In this document: positions 32,868 to 43,100 of the stretch, piece after piece
Position numbering within the stretch: position 1 is the stretch's first letter
How the letters are laid out: the number at the start of each line of letters is the position of its first letter
From: Owenweeksia hongkongensis DSM 17368
Lineage (GTDB): Bacteria > Bacteroidota > Bacteroidia > Flavobacteriales > Schleiferiaceae
Assembly (NCBI GenBank): GCA_945865885.1
Contig: CAMBEZ010000003.1
Location: forward strand, 1 to 64,000
Length of the DNA: 64,000 bases
Reading direction: 5' to 3'
Translations under genes and position numbers: made by a program
Notes under the pieces: model-generated
What the model was told of the DNA's origin: nothing
Seen by the model: the letters and a program-made list of their open reading frames with translations, nothing else
Database searches by the model: none

Positions 32868-34294
32868 AACCCGCACATCCCGAACGCTGGATAGACACCC
32901 CGGCCCTGCGCGCCGTCTCCGAAGGAGCGGATGCTCTGGGGGTGGCTGCCTACGTGGTGGGCGGTTACGTTCGGGACCATTTCCTGGGCAGAAGCACCGG
33001 TCACGACGTAGACGTGGTGGTCCTGGGCGACGCCGAACCCCTAGCGCGTTGGGTGGCCCAAAAATTGGGCGGAACCAAAGTATCGGTTTTCAAATCCTAC
33101 GGCACGGCCCACACCAAAACCCCCCACGGAGAATTGGAATTTGTTCGGGCCCGTAAAGAAAGTTACCGGCCAGACAGCCGCAACCCGCATGTTGCGCCCG
33201 GATCCCTGAACGACGACCAGTTGCGTCGGGACTTCACCATCAACGCTTTGGCTATAGGCCTTCATGCGGCCGAACGGGGCCATTTACTGGATCCGTTCAA
33301 CGGCCAGGCCGATCTGCGCCAGCGCATCTTGCGCACCCCGCTCGCGCCGGAAGCAACCTTTTCAGACGATCCCTTGCGCATGTTGCGCGCGGTTAGATTT
33401 GCCGCACAACTGGATTTCTCCCTGCATCCGGACGTGGAAGAAGCGTTAAAAACACAAGCGGAGCGCATTTCCATCATTACCGGAGAACGCGTTCACGACG
33501 AACTGAACAAATTGCTGCGAACGCCCAAACCGTCTTTGGGACTGGGGCCCCTGTACACCAGCGGATTACTGGCCCACCTGCTCCCAGAAGTGGCGGCGTT
33601 GGCCGGAGTAGACGAAGTGGAAGGACATCTGCATAAAGATAATTTTTGGCACACGTTGGAAGTGGTGGACAACGTCGCACGCGCGTCGGACAACGTTTGG
33701 TTGCGTTGGGCGGCCCTGCTGCACGACATCGGAAAACCGGTCACCAAACGCTTCATCAAAGGCGTGGGTTGGACCTTCCACAACCACGAATTCGTGGGCG
33801 GGAAAATGACCAAAAAACTCTTTCAACGGCTGCGTCTGCCCCTGAACGAGAAAATGGACTTCGTGGTCAAAATGGTGCAGATGAGCTCCCGCCCCATTGC
33901 CGTGGTGTCCAACGAAACCACCGATTCTGCGGTTCGTCGCCTGTTGTTCGACGCCGGATCAGACATTGAGGACCTCATGCATTTGTGCGAGGCAGACATC
34001 ACCACGAAAAACCCCAGCAAAAAGCGTCGGTACCTGGAAAACTTTCAAGGCGTGCGCATTCGTTTGGTGGAAGTGGAGGAAAAGGACCGACTCCGCAATT
34101 GGCAGCCGCCCTTGGACGGAGCGCAATTGATGGCTTGGTTCAACCTCCAACCGGGTCCGGAAATTGGAATCTTGAAAAATGCCATTCGCGAAGCAATCTT
34201 GGATGGTGAAATAGACAATACCTTTGAATCTGCTCGCGCTTTGGCCTACCGACGCGCCGTTGAACTTGGACTAACCCCTGCAATCCCCCTTTGA
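32864..34294 (+). CDS. cca: CCA tRNA nucleotidyltransferase / poly(A) polymerase family with HD domain
   Basis: Adds or repairs the 3' CCA of tRNA. 476 aa. The nucleotidyltransferase head (VVGGYVRDHFLGRSTGHDVDVVV, catalytic DxD) is followed by LNDDQLRRDFTINALAIGL, DPLRMLRAVRFAAQLDF (template for nucleotide selection) and, in the second half, an HD domain (LRWAALLHDIGKPVTK). ATG 32864 overlaps the GT2 stop. A promoter inside the GT2 gene would give a leader of about 22 nt. Confidence 0.95.
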   Translation: MKPAHPERWIDTPALRAVSEGADALGVAAYVVGGYVRDHFLGRSTGHDVDVVVLGDAEPLARWVAQKLGGTKVSVFKSYGTAHTKTPHGELEFVRARKESYRPDSRNPHVAPGSLNDDQLRRDFTINALAIGLHAAERGHLLDPFNGQADLRQRILRTPLAPEATFSDDPLRMLRAVRFAAQLDFSLHPDVEEALKTQAERISIITGERVHDELNKLLRTPKPSLGLGPLYTSGLLAHLLPEVAALAGVDEVEGHLHKDNFWHTLEVVDNVARASDNVWLRWAALLHDIGKPVTKRFIKGVGWTFHNHEFVGGKMTKKLFQRLRLPLNEKMDFVVKMVQMSSRPIAVVSNETTDSAVRRLLFDAGSDIEDLMHLCEADITTKNPSKKRRYLENFQGVRIRLVEVEEKDRLRNWQPPLDGAQLMAWFNLQPGPEIGILKNAIREAILDGEIDNTFESARALAYRRAVELGLTPAIPL

Positions 34295-34296
34295 CC

Positions 34297-34863
34297 ATGG
34301 CAACCTTGGTTGTACGCGCCATTTTGGATACCAAAGACGATATTTTCCGCGATCTGGAATTGCCGGAAAACGCCACCCTGGAAGATGTTCACCACGCTGT
34401 GGTGGGTGCCTTTGGCATTGAGCCCGGTGAAATGGCCTCCTTTTACACCACCAACGATCAGTGGGACCAGCTCCAAGAAATTCCGCTGGTGGGTTTGGGA
34501 GGTGAAGCCAACGCCTTCGGCTCCACCGAAGAAGACGCGCCGTTGGCCGAAATGGCAGCACATCCAGCCGCCAGCCTATTGGGCCAGCGCGGTCAACGCC
34601 TGCTGTACGTATACGATTTCTTGTCCTTGTGGACGTTTTTCATCGAACACGTCGGCCCGGGAAAACAAAGTGAATTAACCGCACCGCAGGTGGTCATGTC
34701 CTATGGAATTGCCCCCAAGGAAGCGCCCGGAAAAGATTTTGGCACCGACGAAGGACGTTCCGCGCGGGATCCCTTTGACGAAGACGAAGAAGAGGACGAC
34801 GATGAATTCGGTTTCAACGACGACGAATTCGACGAAAACAGCTACACCACTGAAGAATGGTGA
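34297..34863 (+). CDS. pRiA4b ORF-3-like protein (IS1096 passenger TnpR-like fold)
   Basis: 188 aa. The first ~130 residues follow the pRiA4b ORF-3 pattern (ILDTKDDIFRDLELPENATLEDVHHAVVGAFG ... MASFYTTNDQWD ... LLYVYDFLSLWTFFIEHVG). The tail is strongly acidic (FDEDEEEDDDEFGFNDDEFDE). Relatives carry a TnpR-like name from a plasmid/IS context, but nothing mobile is visible here; it sits 2 nt after cca in a core-gene operon, so the name should not be read as a transposon remnant. Function unknown. ATG 34297 chosen; TTG 34291 is possible. Confidence 0.82.
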   Translation: MATLVVRAILDTKDDIFRDLELPENATLEDVHHAVVGAFGIEPGEMASFYTTNDQWDQLQEIPLVGLGGEANAFGSTEEDAPLAEMAAHPAASLLGQRGQRLLYVYDFLSLWTFFIEHVGPGKQSELTAPQVVMSYGIAPKEAPGKDFGTDEGRSARDPFDEDEEEDDDEFGFNDDEFDENSYTTEEW

Positions 34864-35156
34864 TTGTCTGGGAAGGTAATTCGCGCTACCCGGTGCACCG
34901 GAAGCGTCATTCCTTCCTTAAATACCACCACGTGGGCGGTACTTGCCCAGACCGTGGTGTGCAAGACCTTGCAACCCAAAGCGTCCCAAAATTCAACGCG
35001 AACCTTGGTGCGGGAAAGATTGCCCAACTGGGTAGCCCGATGCAAATCAGTCCGGCGAGCCGATTTCTCCTCCGGTGTGGTGAGTACATCGGCCTCCGGA
35101 AACGTCAACTCCGAAAGATCGAATCGCTCAACAACGGGACAATTCATGGGTTCCAT
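34842..35156 (-). CDS. Conserved Bacteroidota protein of unknown function (104 aa)
   Basis: The core reads RRTDLHRATQLGNLSRTKVRVEF, then LHTTVWASTAHVVVFKEGMTLPVHRVARI, a pattern I know from small flavobacterial hypothetical proteins (HRAxxLGNxxKxKVxIxF ... TTIWATTxxxIxLKxGxxIPIHRI). No catalytic residues, membrane spans or Cys cluster stand out; a small beta-barrel is likely. A box TATATTCG (one mismatch) ends 4 nt before the ATG. Its 3' end overlaps the pRiA4b-like gene by 22 nt tail to tail. It separates two plus-strand gene groups. Confidence 0.75.
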   Translation of the reverse strand: MEPMNCPVVERFDLSELTFPEADVLTTPEEKSARRTDLHRATQLGNLSRTKVRVEFWDALGCKVLHTTVWASTAHVVVFKEGMTLPVHRVARITFPDNHHSSVV

Positions 35157-35191
35157 CTACCGAATATAGTTATTTTTTGGAACATTTCCCC

Positions 35192-36094
35192 ATGATGGAA
35201 GCTGAGATTCTGCATTTTAGCGTTCCCGGTGGAACGCCTGAGCTTCCGGTGGTACACGCCGTGGTGGGCCCCACCGCCAGCGGCAAAACCGCCTGGGGGA
35301 TCCAATGGGCCCTTCAACTCCAAACGGAAATCATCAACGCCGACGCTCGTCAGGTGTACGCCGAGATGCGCATTGGCGTTGCCCGGCCTTCGGAGGAGGA
35401 GCTGAGGGCCGTTCCGCACCATTTAATCGGCCACCGAAGCATCCACCAACCCTATACGGCCGCGGATTACGCGCGCGAAGCGCGCGAGGCGCTGCAGCAC
35501 GTGGTGGCCAAAACCGGTACGGCGGTGGTGGTGGGGGGAAGCGGATTGTACCTGCTCGCCGCTTTAGAAGGCCTGGACGAGGTTCCGCCCACGCCGCCTG
35601 AGGTACGGGGCCACTGGGAAGCGGTGTTCGCCGCAGAGGGACTCCAAGGATTGCAACGTCGGGTGGCAGACCGGGACCCGGACTATTGGGCCACCGTAGA
35701 CCAAAAAAACCCGCGGCGCCTGTTGCGCGCTTTGGAGGTGATGGAGCAAACCGGGGCAACGTTTTCCGAGCTGCGGCGCGGACGCGTCGGGGACCGTCCT
35801 TTTGCGGTGGCGTACCATCGATTGGTGCCGGATCGCGCAGCATTGCGGCAACGCATCGAACGTCGGGTTGCTGCCATGGCTGGGGCCGGGTTGGTACAGG
35901 AGGTGCGCAACCTGGAGCCCTTCAAGGAACTGACTGCGCTCCAAACCGTGGGGTACCGGGAGTTTTACCAGACCTGGGATGCCGGCGGATCGGACCAAAC
36001 GGCATTGGATTTGGTGGCCCTGCGCACCGCCCAATACGCTCGTCGCCAGGAAACTTGGTTGAATAAATACGTTGGGAGCCCTTCGGCGCGTTAA
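35192..36094 (+). CDS. miaA: tRNA dimethylallyltransferase (MiaA)
   Basis: Adds a dimethylallyl group to A37 of tRNAs reading UNN codons. 300 aa. P-loop VVGPTASGKTAWGIQWA, EIINADARQVYAEMRIGVARPS (normally ADSxQxYxxxxIGTAKPS, so GVARP is a mild variant), VVGGSGLYLLAALEGLDEVP and LTALQTVGYREF. The last motif of the family, near the C-terminus, is reduced but present (RRQETWLNK). Start at 35192 or 35195 (two consecutive ATGs); the first is used. Confidence 0.95.
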   Translation: MMEAEILHFSVPGGTPELPVVHAVVGPTASGKTAWGIQWALQLQTEIINADARQVYAEMRIGVARPSEEELRAVPHHLIGHRSIHQPYTAADYAREAREALQHVVAKTGTAVVVGGSGLYLLAALEGLDEVPPTPPEVRGHWEAVFAAEGLQGLQRRVADRDPDYWATVDQKNPRRLLRALEVMEQTGATFSELRRGRVGDRPFAVAYHRLVPDRAALRQRIERRVAAMAGAGLVQEVRNLEPFKELTALQTVGYREFYQTWDAGGSDQTALDLVALRTAQYARRQETWLNKYVGSPSAR

Positions 36095-36138
36095 TTTTGG
36101 GAACAACCGAGGCCGGCCCCCCTTGGCGCCAACAACCC

Positions 36139-37299
36139 GTGGAACGTCCCAATAAATCCCCCTATTCCGCTGTGCGAAAGCGCTGGAATCCGGCGCAGCT
36201 GCCCTGGAAAGGTCTTTGGCGCTGCGCGGCGTATCCGGTGGCTGGATTGTACGGTGTTGGGATTTTGGCGCACCGGATGTGGACCGTTGGCACCTTCGCC
36301 CTCGTAAAACTTTTTGGATTTGGAGCTCCCGTTCCGAAGGTCAAGAGCATCGGCATTGGTAATGTGCACGTGGGCGGTACCGGAAAAACCCCCTTGGCGC
36401 TGTGGCTGCTGCGCGCGCTGGAAGCACGCCATCCGGGCGAAAAATGGGGGTACCTCAGCCGCGGTTACGGCCGGGATTCCAGCGGATGGCAACGGGTCGC
36501 TGCGGATTCAATGCCCCAAGATTCGGGCGACGAAGCTTTGTTGGTGGCGCACCAATCCCCAAACACCCCAGTGGGCGTATGCGCAGACCGGCGCGAAGGA
36601 CTGCGCCAACTGGGTCAACTGGGCTGCACGGGAGTGGTACTGGACGACGTGCTCCAGCACCGACGGGTTCGGCCGCAAGCCCTGATTGTGGCTTGTCCGT
36701 GGGACCGACCTTGGGATGAGGAGGCGCTGCTTCCTTTGGGCACCTTGCGTGATTTTGTGGGCAGTGTGCGCCGAGCGCAGGCCGTGGTGGTTACCGGTAC
36801 ACCGGAAGGCACAACCGGGGCCGACTGGAGCGAACGGGCCGCGCGCCTGCGGCGCGCGGCCTCCCTCCCCGCTACGTGCCCCATCTACTTCACCCGGTGG
36901 AAGTACGGAACCCTACGGCCTTGGGATCCCACCGCCGAAGTACCGCTGCCCAATAAGGTGGTGTGCGTCAGCGGGATCGCCCAACCGGAACGGTTTGCAA
37001 ATGCCGTGGCGCAACAACATACCGTGGTCAACGAATTGCGCTTTTCGGACCACGCCCAGCTCCCGTTGGAAGCACTCTTGGATGCCGCCGCTGAATCAGC
37101 AACCTGCGATTTGGTGCTTACCGCCAAAGACGCAGCCCGTATGCGCCAAACTTGGTCCCAAGGGGTACCCGCCCAGCAACTTTGTGCCGCCGGAATACAG
37201 CTCTGGATTTTGCCTGTGGAATTGACCTTCTTGGCCGGACCCGACGGCGGAGAAGCGGACGCATTGGCGTACCTTTGCGCCCATGTCGGACTTTCCTAA
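36139..37299 (+). CDS. lpxK: Tetraacyldisaccharide 4'-kinase (LpxK)
   Basis: Phosphorylates the lipid A disaccharide at the 4' position at the inner membrane. 386 aa from the GTG used here. An N-terminal membrane-associated helix (AAYPVAGLYGVGILAHRMW) precedes IGIGNVHVGGTGKTPLALWLL with the P-loop, LSRGYGR, DSGDEALLVAH and VVLDDVLQHRRV (family: DDGfQHr). The start is uncertain: a perfect TAATTTTG at 36092-36099 (sharing its TAA with the miaA stop) implies transcription begins near 36104, and the first in-frame start codon after that is GTG 36139. A TTG at 36097 lies inside the box. Confidence 0.92.
   Translation: MERPNKSPYSAVRKRWNPAQLPWKGLWRCAAYPVAGLYGVGILAHRMWTVGTFALVKLFGFGAPVPKVKSIGIGNVHVGGTGKTPLALWLLRALEARHPGEKWGYLSRGYGRDSSGWQRVAADSMPQDSGDEALLVAHQSPNTPVGVCADRREGLRQLGQLGCTGVVLDDVLQHRRVRPQALIVACPWDRPWDEEALLPLGTLRDFVGSVRRAQAVVVTGTPEGTTGADWSERAARLRRAASLPATCPIYFTRWKYGTLRPWDPTAEVPLPNKVVCVSGIAQPERFANAVAQQHTVVNELRFSDHAQLPLEALLDAAAESATCDLVLTAKDAARMRQTWSQGVPAQQLCAAGIQLWILPVELTFLAGPDGGEADALAYLCAHVGLS
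37270..37277 (+). promoter_or_regulatory. -7 element TACCTTTG of gatB
   Basis: Perfect box inside the 3' end of lpxK, ending 5 nt before the gatB ATG. Predicts an internal leaderless promoter in addition to read-through. Confidence 0.68.
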
Positions 37300-38731
37300 C
37301 TACGAAACCGTTATCGGTCTGGAAGTGCACGTGCAATTGAGCACCGCCTCCAAGGCCTACGCGTCGGATTCTACGGATTTTGGTGCATCGCCCAATACCT
37401 TGGTGAGCCCCATTACCCTGGGACATCCGGGAACCTTGCCCAAAGCCAATACCGCCGTGGTAGAAAGCGCCGTTCAGTTGGGACTTGCTTGCGGCTGTAC
37501 CATCCGAGAGCACAACCTCTACGCCCGTAAAAATTACTTTTACGCGGACTTGCCCAAGGGCTACCAAATCACCCAAGACACCACCCCCATTTGCACGGGT
37601 GGCGGTGTAAACATTCGATTGTCCGACGGTACCGAGCGAACCATCCGCTTGACCCGAATCCACATGGAAGAGGACACCGGAAAATCCCTGCACGATCTGG
37701 ACCCCTTCCACACCTTGATTGACCTCAACCGGGCCGGCGTTCCTTTGTTGGAAATCGTGTCGGAAGCCGATTTTCGGTCCGGGGAAGAAGCCTACCAGTA
37801 CCTCTCCGAGATTCGCAAGCTGGTCCGCTACTTGGACATTTCCGACGGCAACATGGAGGAGGGTTCGCTTCGCTGCGACGTCAACATATCCGTGCGCCCG
37901 GTGGGTCAAGAGCGCTTTGGCACCAAAGTGGAAGTGAAGAACATGAATTCCTTCCGCAACGTCCAGAAAGCCATTGACTTCGAAACGGAACGCCAAATTA
38001 CCGCCATCCGCAACGGCCACACCATTGCGCAAGAAACCCGCATGTTCGACGCCGCCAAAGGGGCCACCATTCTCATGCGCACCAAGGAAGACGCCCACGA
38101 CTACCGGTACTTTATTGAGCCGGATTTACCGCCCGTGGTGGTGACCCAAGCAGCCGTTGCGCGCATCCAAGCCGATCTTCCGGAATTGCCTCAAGCCCGC
38201 TGGGAACGCTACCAAAAAGAACTTCAACTCTCGGATTACGACGCCTCTTTACTTACGGAAAATCGAGCAACGGCTGATTTTTATGAGTCCTTGGTAGGGT
38301 CCGGTTGCACCCCAAAATCAGCCGCCAATTGGGTGATGGGACCGGTGCGCAGCTGGCTGAACGAGCGCGCCCTTCGCGTGGAAGATTTTCCGCTCACGGT
38401 TACGGCCTTGGCCGCACTCATTTCCTTGGTGGAAGCAGAAACCGTCAGTTACTCCGCGGCGCAACAGCGCCTGTTTCCCGCCCTGATGGAGCAGCCGCAC
38501 GCCGCGCCGGCAGACTTGGCGCAGGCCTTGGGCATTGTACAGCAAAAAGACGCTGGTGCTTTGGAAGTTCACGTAGATGCCGTTTTGGCGGATTGGCCGG
38601 ATAAAGTGGCCGAATACCGCACCGGTAAAAAAGGACTCATTGGCTTGTTCATGGGCGAAGTCATGAAGCGCTCCGGCGGATCCGCTGACCCCAAAACCAC
38701 CACCGCCCTGCTCCGTTCAAAACTGGACTGA
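37283..38731 (+). CDS. gatB: Asp-tRNA(Asn)/Glu-tRNA(Gln) amidotransferase subunit B
   Basis: Kinase/tRNA-binding subunit of GatCAB, which amidates mischarged Glu-tRNA(Gln) or Asp-tRNA(Asn). 482 aa, full length. YETVIGLEVHVQLSTASKAY at the start, LGHPGTLPKANTAVVESAVQLG, RKNYFYADLPKGYQITQ, RIHMEEDTGK, DLNRAGVPLLEIV and the C-terminal YqeY-like tail (TGKKGLIGLFMGEVMKRSGGSADP). GatA and GatC are not in the window. It overlaps the lpxK end by 17 nt. Confidence 0.98.
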   Translation: MSDFPNYETVIGLEVHVQLSTASKAYASDSTDFGASPNTLVSPITLGHPGTLPKANTAVVESAVQLGLACGCTIREHNLYARKNYFYADLPKGYQITQDTTPICTGGGVNIRLSDGTERTIRLTRIHMEEDTGKSLHDLDPFHTLIDLNRAGVPLLEIVSEADFRSGEEAYQYLSEIRKLVRYLDISDGNMEEGSLRCDVNISVRPVGQERFGTKVEVKNMNSFRNVQKAIDFETERQITAIRNGHTIAQETRMFDAAKGATILMRTKEDAHDYRYFIEPDLPPVVVTQAAVARIQADLPELPQARWERYQKELQLSDYDASLLTENRATADFYESLVGSGCTPKSAANWVMGPVRSWLNERALRVEDFPLTVTALAALISLVEAETVSYSAAQQRLFPALMEQPHAAPADLAQALGIVQQKDAGALEVHVDAVLADWPDKVAEYRTGKKGLIGLFMGEVMKRSGGSADPKTTTALLRSKLD

Positions 38732-38736
38732 TTCCC

Positions 38737-39933
38737 ATGAAAAATACCTTTGTTTGGGCCACATCCCTCCTGGCCCTTGTCGCTGCAACGTCGGCCTGTT
38801 CCAACTCCGATGAAGTTGCGGTAGTGGGAAAAGTGGAAGGCGCAGACACCCTGTACATCACCCGCGTCACCGCTCAAAAAGTGGTGCCCGTGGACACCGT
38901 CGTCCTCACCGGAGGGTTTAAAATCAACTTGCCCACGGACAGCGGCCGAGTTGCCTTTTACAACCTGCGTTTCAATACCCAAGCCAGCGTTCGCATTGGG
39001 GTAGCTCCCGGCGACGCCCCCGTTTTGGACATCGATGCCCGCCAGTACCTTGCCACCTACACCGTAAGCGGCAGCGCTCATTCGGAGCAACTGGCCCGGC
39101 TCTATGCCCCGCTGCGCCGCGCGATGCTGGACCTGGACTCTTTGGACCAAGTCAACCAATTGTACCGAGACTCGGCCAACTACCGGGACATCGTCAACGG
39201 CCTCAACATCCTCTTTGGCCAGACCCTGGAGCGGCACCGCGGACAATTGATTGCCGCCATGAACCAAGACACCACTTCCCTGTCCAACCTCTTCGCCTTC
39301 TACCAAGGCATTGCGCAAAACAACACCCTGGTGCCGGAGCGGGATTTGGACCTCTTTGTAAAAACGAACGAACGCCTCAACCGCCACCACCCTGGCCACC
39401 CCTTAGTTAAACGTTTTGATCAAGACGTTAAGGCCTTGCAAACCGCTGCCGACCGCGGAAAACAAGTGTCGCAAGCCAAAGAATCTATAGTACCCGGTGC
39501 CGCATTTCCTTGGCAAGCCCTCAAAGGAAAAAAAACGGACGGCAGCACCTTCCTTCCCGCCGCCGTTCAAGGAAAATCGAAGTACCTGTTGATCGACGTT
39601 TGGGCCGCTTGGTGTCCTCCGTGCCGCACCCAGAACCGCGCCTGGGCAATCCTGTACGCTAAATACGGGGGTACTGCGCTTCAAATCATCTCCTACTCCT
39701 TGGACGGAACCCCCAACCAAGCCAATGCACAGGAAGAATGGATTTCCGCAATCCAAGCCGACGGTTTGGTATGGCCGCACCAAGTCAGCAGTCTTCAAGG
39801 ATGGGAAGACCCCCTCGTGGGTGCATTGGGTATTGAATCCTTGCCGTTTAGCCTGCTCGTGGACCAAAAAGGAACCATCGTGTTGCGCAATCCTTCCCCA
39901 GAGGAAGTGGCCCGCAAACTTGCAGGGAAATAG
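38737..39933 (+). CDS. TlpA-like thioredoxin lipoprotein with DUF4369-like N-terminal domain
   Basis: 398 aa. Lipoprotein signal MKNTFVWATSLLALVAATSAC. The N-terminal half (residues ~30-100, VVGKVEGADTLYITRVTAQK, then VLTGGFKINLP) resembles DUF4369, common in Bacteroidota disulfide reductases. A helical middle follows, then a C-terminal thioredoxin fold with the redox site DVWAAWCPPCRTQNRAW (WCPPC) and cis-Pro in IESLPFSLLVDQKG. Likely acts in the periplasm on cytochrome c or other secreted thiols. It begins 5 nt after gatB and ends in a strong terminator. Confidence 0.9.
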   Translation: MKNTFVWATSLLALVAATSACSNSDEVAVVGKVEGADTLYITRVTAQKVVPVDTVVLTGGFKINLPTDSGRVAFYNLRFNTQASVRIGVAPGDAPVLDIDARQYLATYTVSGSAHSEQLARLYAPLRRAMLDLDSLDQVNQLYRDSANYRDIVNGLNILFGQTLERHRGQLIAAMNQDTTSLSNLFAFYQGIAQNNTLVPERDLDLFVKTNERLNRHHPGHPLVKRFDQDVKALQTAADRGKQVSQAKESIVPGAAFPWQALKGKKTDGSTFLPAAVQGKSKYLLIDVWAAWCPPCRTQNRAWAILYAKYGGTALQIISYSLDGTPNQANAQEEWISAIQADGLVWPHQVSSLQGWEDPLVGALGIESLPFSLLVDQKGTIVLRNPSPEEVARKLAGK

Positions 39934-39962
39934 ACTACGAAACACGATCGAAACCAATGTCC

Positions 39963-39991
39963 ATCCCCGGCTACCGCCGGGGATTTTTTTT
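39963..39991 (+). terminator. Intrinsic terminator of the TlpA-like gene
   Basis: 9-bp stem ATCCCCGGC / GCCGGGGAT, loop TACC, then eight T on the plus strand. Confidence 0.93.
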
Positions 39992-40052
39992 GACACCAAC
40001 AGCGCTTCCACACAAGCACCGAAATGCCGAACAACCTGGAGTGCAATCGCCT

Positions 40053-40090
40053 CAAAACAAAACGAGCCGCTTCGTTTCCGAAGCGGCTCG
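40053..40090 (-). terminator. Intrinsic terminator of the T9SS cargo gene
   Basis: Perfect 12-bp stem CGAGCCGCTTCG / CGAAGCGGCTCG (40063-40074 and 40079-40090), loop TTTC. Read on the minus strand it is followed by TTTTGTTTTG. With the previous hairpin it insulates two convergent genes; the rest of the 187-nt gap is featureless. Confidence 0.9.
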
Positions 40091-40120
40091 CTGCTAAGAT
40101 GCGCACGAAGGCGCAAACTA

Positions 40121-43100
40121 CTACTGTACGACCAGCGACGTGCTTTGAACGCGCTCACCCGCTTGCACGGTGAGGACGTAGTGTCCTGGGCGCACGCCCT
40201 GAACGTCCAAAGCAACCTTCTCAACGTCTGAGCCCAAGCGACCCAAACGCACCTGCTTGACCAAACGTCCGTCCACGGCGCGCAAGGTCAGCACTACATC
40301 GCTCGCAGAAGCCAAATCCAAACGCACTTGAACTTTATCCGTTGCTGGGTTCGGGTAGACCTGCAAAGCATTGCGGTCTGCATTTCCGGCTGCAGGGCGC
40401 TCGTTCAAGCCTACCGGACGATTTACCGAGGTGGAACCCGTGCGGTAAAAACCGCGGCCGTGGGTGGCAATGTACAATTCGCCTTCTGTAGCCTGAGAAC
40501 CCGGGGTAGCGGGATTGTACAAATCGTCGGTGCGGTACTGACGAATGCCGAATACTGCCACGCGTCCCAAGCCGGTATTTTCTTCACTCCACGAAGGAGT
40601 GGTTGAAATGTTGGCACAGGAGTACATGCCCAATTCCGTACCAACATAAACCGTGTTGGGGTTGGCTTTGTCAAACGTAATGCTGTAGGCAGGCGTGGCC
40701 GGAAGCGCAGAGGCACCAGATCCCTGCTTTGGGGTAAAACTAACGCCCGAAGCGGCCAGCGCGTTGGAAGAAAACTGAACGTACGTGCTGTTGCCGTAGT
40801 TACCGAGCGAAACAGCAACACGATCCGTGTTGGTGGGGTCTACGGCAATGCCGGTAACGGCACGGCCGTTGAAGTTGGCAATTTGCGTCACCGTCAACAC
40901 TTTTTTGGAAACGGAGTCGATGTGGGCCTGAGCCTGTTTGCGTGCAGCCAACAAGTTGCTGATGCGGAATACAAATCCTCCGTTGGTTCCCACGAACAAA
41001 TGGTTGCCATCCTTGGAGATTTCCATGCTCAAAGGCTCACCCTTGCCGGGCAAGTGCGCAACTTGCCACCATTGTGGGGTGTTGGAGAAATCATGCACCT
41101 TGCGGGTCATGAAGATGCCGCCCAACTTCAAACCCGTCGAAGCGTCGTTGTGGGAATTCAAGCCCACGAAGAACATGGACTGAATTTTGTCTTGAACCTT
41201 CACCACATCGCCTACGTCCAAACGACTTGGGGTGGTGAACGGAATGGGCAAACCACCGATGTTGGAAGACATCACAATCTTCGAAGCCGCTGGGATGTAT
41301 ACATCGCAGGTCAAAATCACCTCCGCCAAAGGAGGGTTGTTGAAGGTGATTTCAAAGTAGGCGGAATCCGGGTAAAACTTACCCGTACCGTCGCCAGAAA
41401 CATTGCCTTGCGCGTCTGCGGTCATGGTGTATGGACCCGCGAATACCTTAAAACCACCGGCAATGAATTTTGCGGTTGGCTGAGAATGGGAAATTTTTCC
41501 TTTGAACACCTTTTTGATTCCATCGCCAAAGCCCATGGAGCGTATGCCTTTGATGAGCTCAAAACGAGCAGAGTCCACGCTGCCTGGATCGTTCGTAGTC
41601 TCCCACAATTTGTAGGGCATGATCCAATTGGATAGGGAGAATCCACGGCTTTCCGCCGCCGTCATGATGGGGGAATAGAAACGCTGGAACGTCTCGCCGT
41701 CGTCGTCGGACCGTCCCAAATCGCCGTTTTGGTTTTCCGCGAACATCACTTTGGGACGCAGCCAAGAAATATCGGCTTGGCCGCCGTCTGCGTAGGCGTT
41801 GTTGATCAACAAGCGCTTGCCAGCAGCGGGAGAATTGCCCCGACCGTCGATGTACGCAGTTCCGTTGTCTTGCGTGCCACCAATCAACTTACGGTCACGT
41901 CCCATGCCAAAGGCATAAAACTGGTACGTACGGTAGTCGTAGTTGCGTTCGGTCCACGTAAAACCGTGGTCCGAAGATTTGAAGATACCGCCGTCGTTGC
42001 CGATGTAGGCCACGTTCGGATTCTTGGGGTCAAACACCATTTCGTGGTTGTCTGAGTGCAAATAGAAAGGATTCGCGCCCGCAAAACCGGAGGTGGTAGA
42101 CGTTTGGCGCCAGCCCGCTGTTTGGTTCCAGTCCCATACGGTAATACCGCCCAACCAAATTTGGTTGGCATCCTTGGGGGATACCGCAAACAAGAAATCG
42201 TACTCACCCTGGCAACGGCCGGACTGGCACATGGGGTCAAAAAACGCGCTCTTTTGGCCAATCTTGGACCAAGTAGCTCCGTTGTCCGCAGAACGATACA
42301 CCGCACTCAATGCGTCTCCGCTCAACTGCGCCACATACACAATGTCGTTGTTTTGGGGGGAAACCGCAATCCGCGTGCGGGAGGTGCGGCGGGGCAAACC
42401 GGTGGTACCGGGCGTGGGCGTGGATTTTTCAACCCAAGTCAAGCCCTCGTCGTTGGAGTACATGACTTTACCCCCGTTGGACACCCACAAGGCGCCGCCG
42501 GACGAGATGGTCATGTCCCGAACCAAACCGGACAAGGTTGTGGTCCACGTGAGGCCACCGTCGTTGGAGCGCTTGAATCCACCTGTAGTTCCTGCGTAAA
42601 TAACGTTGGCATTCGTGGGGTGCGCTTCCATGCGCGCAACCGAAGTCCATTCGCCACCTGGCGTTGCAGACGTCGGAACGGTGGAAGCCAAACGCGTCCA
42701 CGTCAATCCGCGGTCCGTTGACTTGAACATGCCTCCGCCAATGAAAGAAGGAGTAGAGGATGCTCCGCCACCGCCGTAACCGATGTAGGGAAATTCACCC
42801 GTACCGTAGTACAAATCGCCGTTTGCTGCCTGACAAATGGACACCACCGCCAAATTGTGTGTCGGGTCGCTCATGGATTTCCACGTGGCTCCGCCGTTGC
42901 GGGACTTGAAGAAACCACCGGAGACACTACCTACATACACCACATTGCTGGAATCACGATCCACCAGCAGTGCACGGGTACGTCCGCCTCCGTTGTCCGG
43001 ACCAACACTTTCCCATTCCAAGGAAGCCGTTTTGCCCGCGGCCAAACGATCCGCTTGTTCTTGCGCAGCCAGAATCCACGCCGGATCCACTTCGCCCGTT

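Noticed and set aside
38746-38753. TACCTTTG inside the TlpA-like gene, 6 nt after its ATG
   Set aside because: It sits downstream of the true start and no start codon follows at 4-6 nt; the codons for Asn-Thr-Phe-Val explain it by chance.
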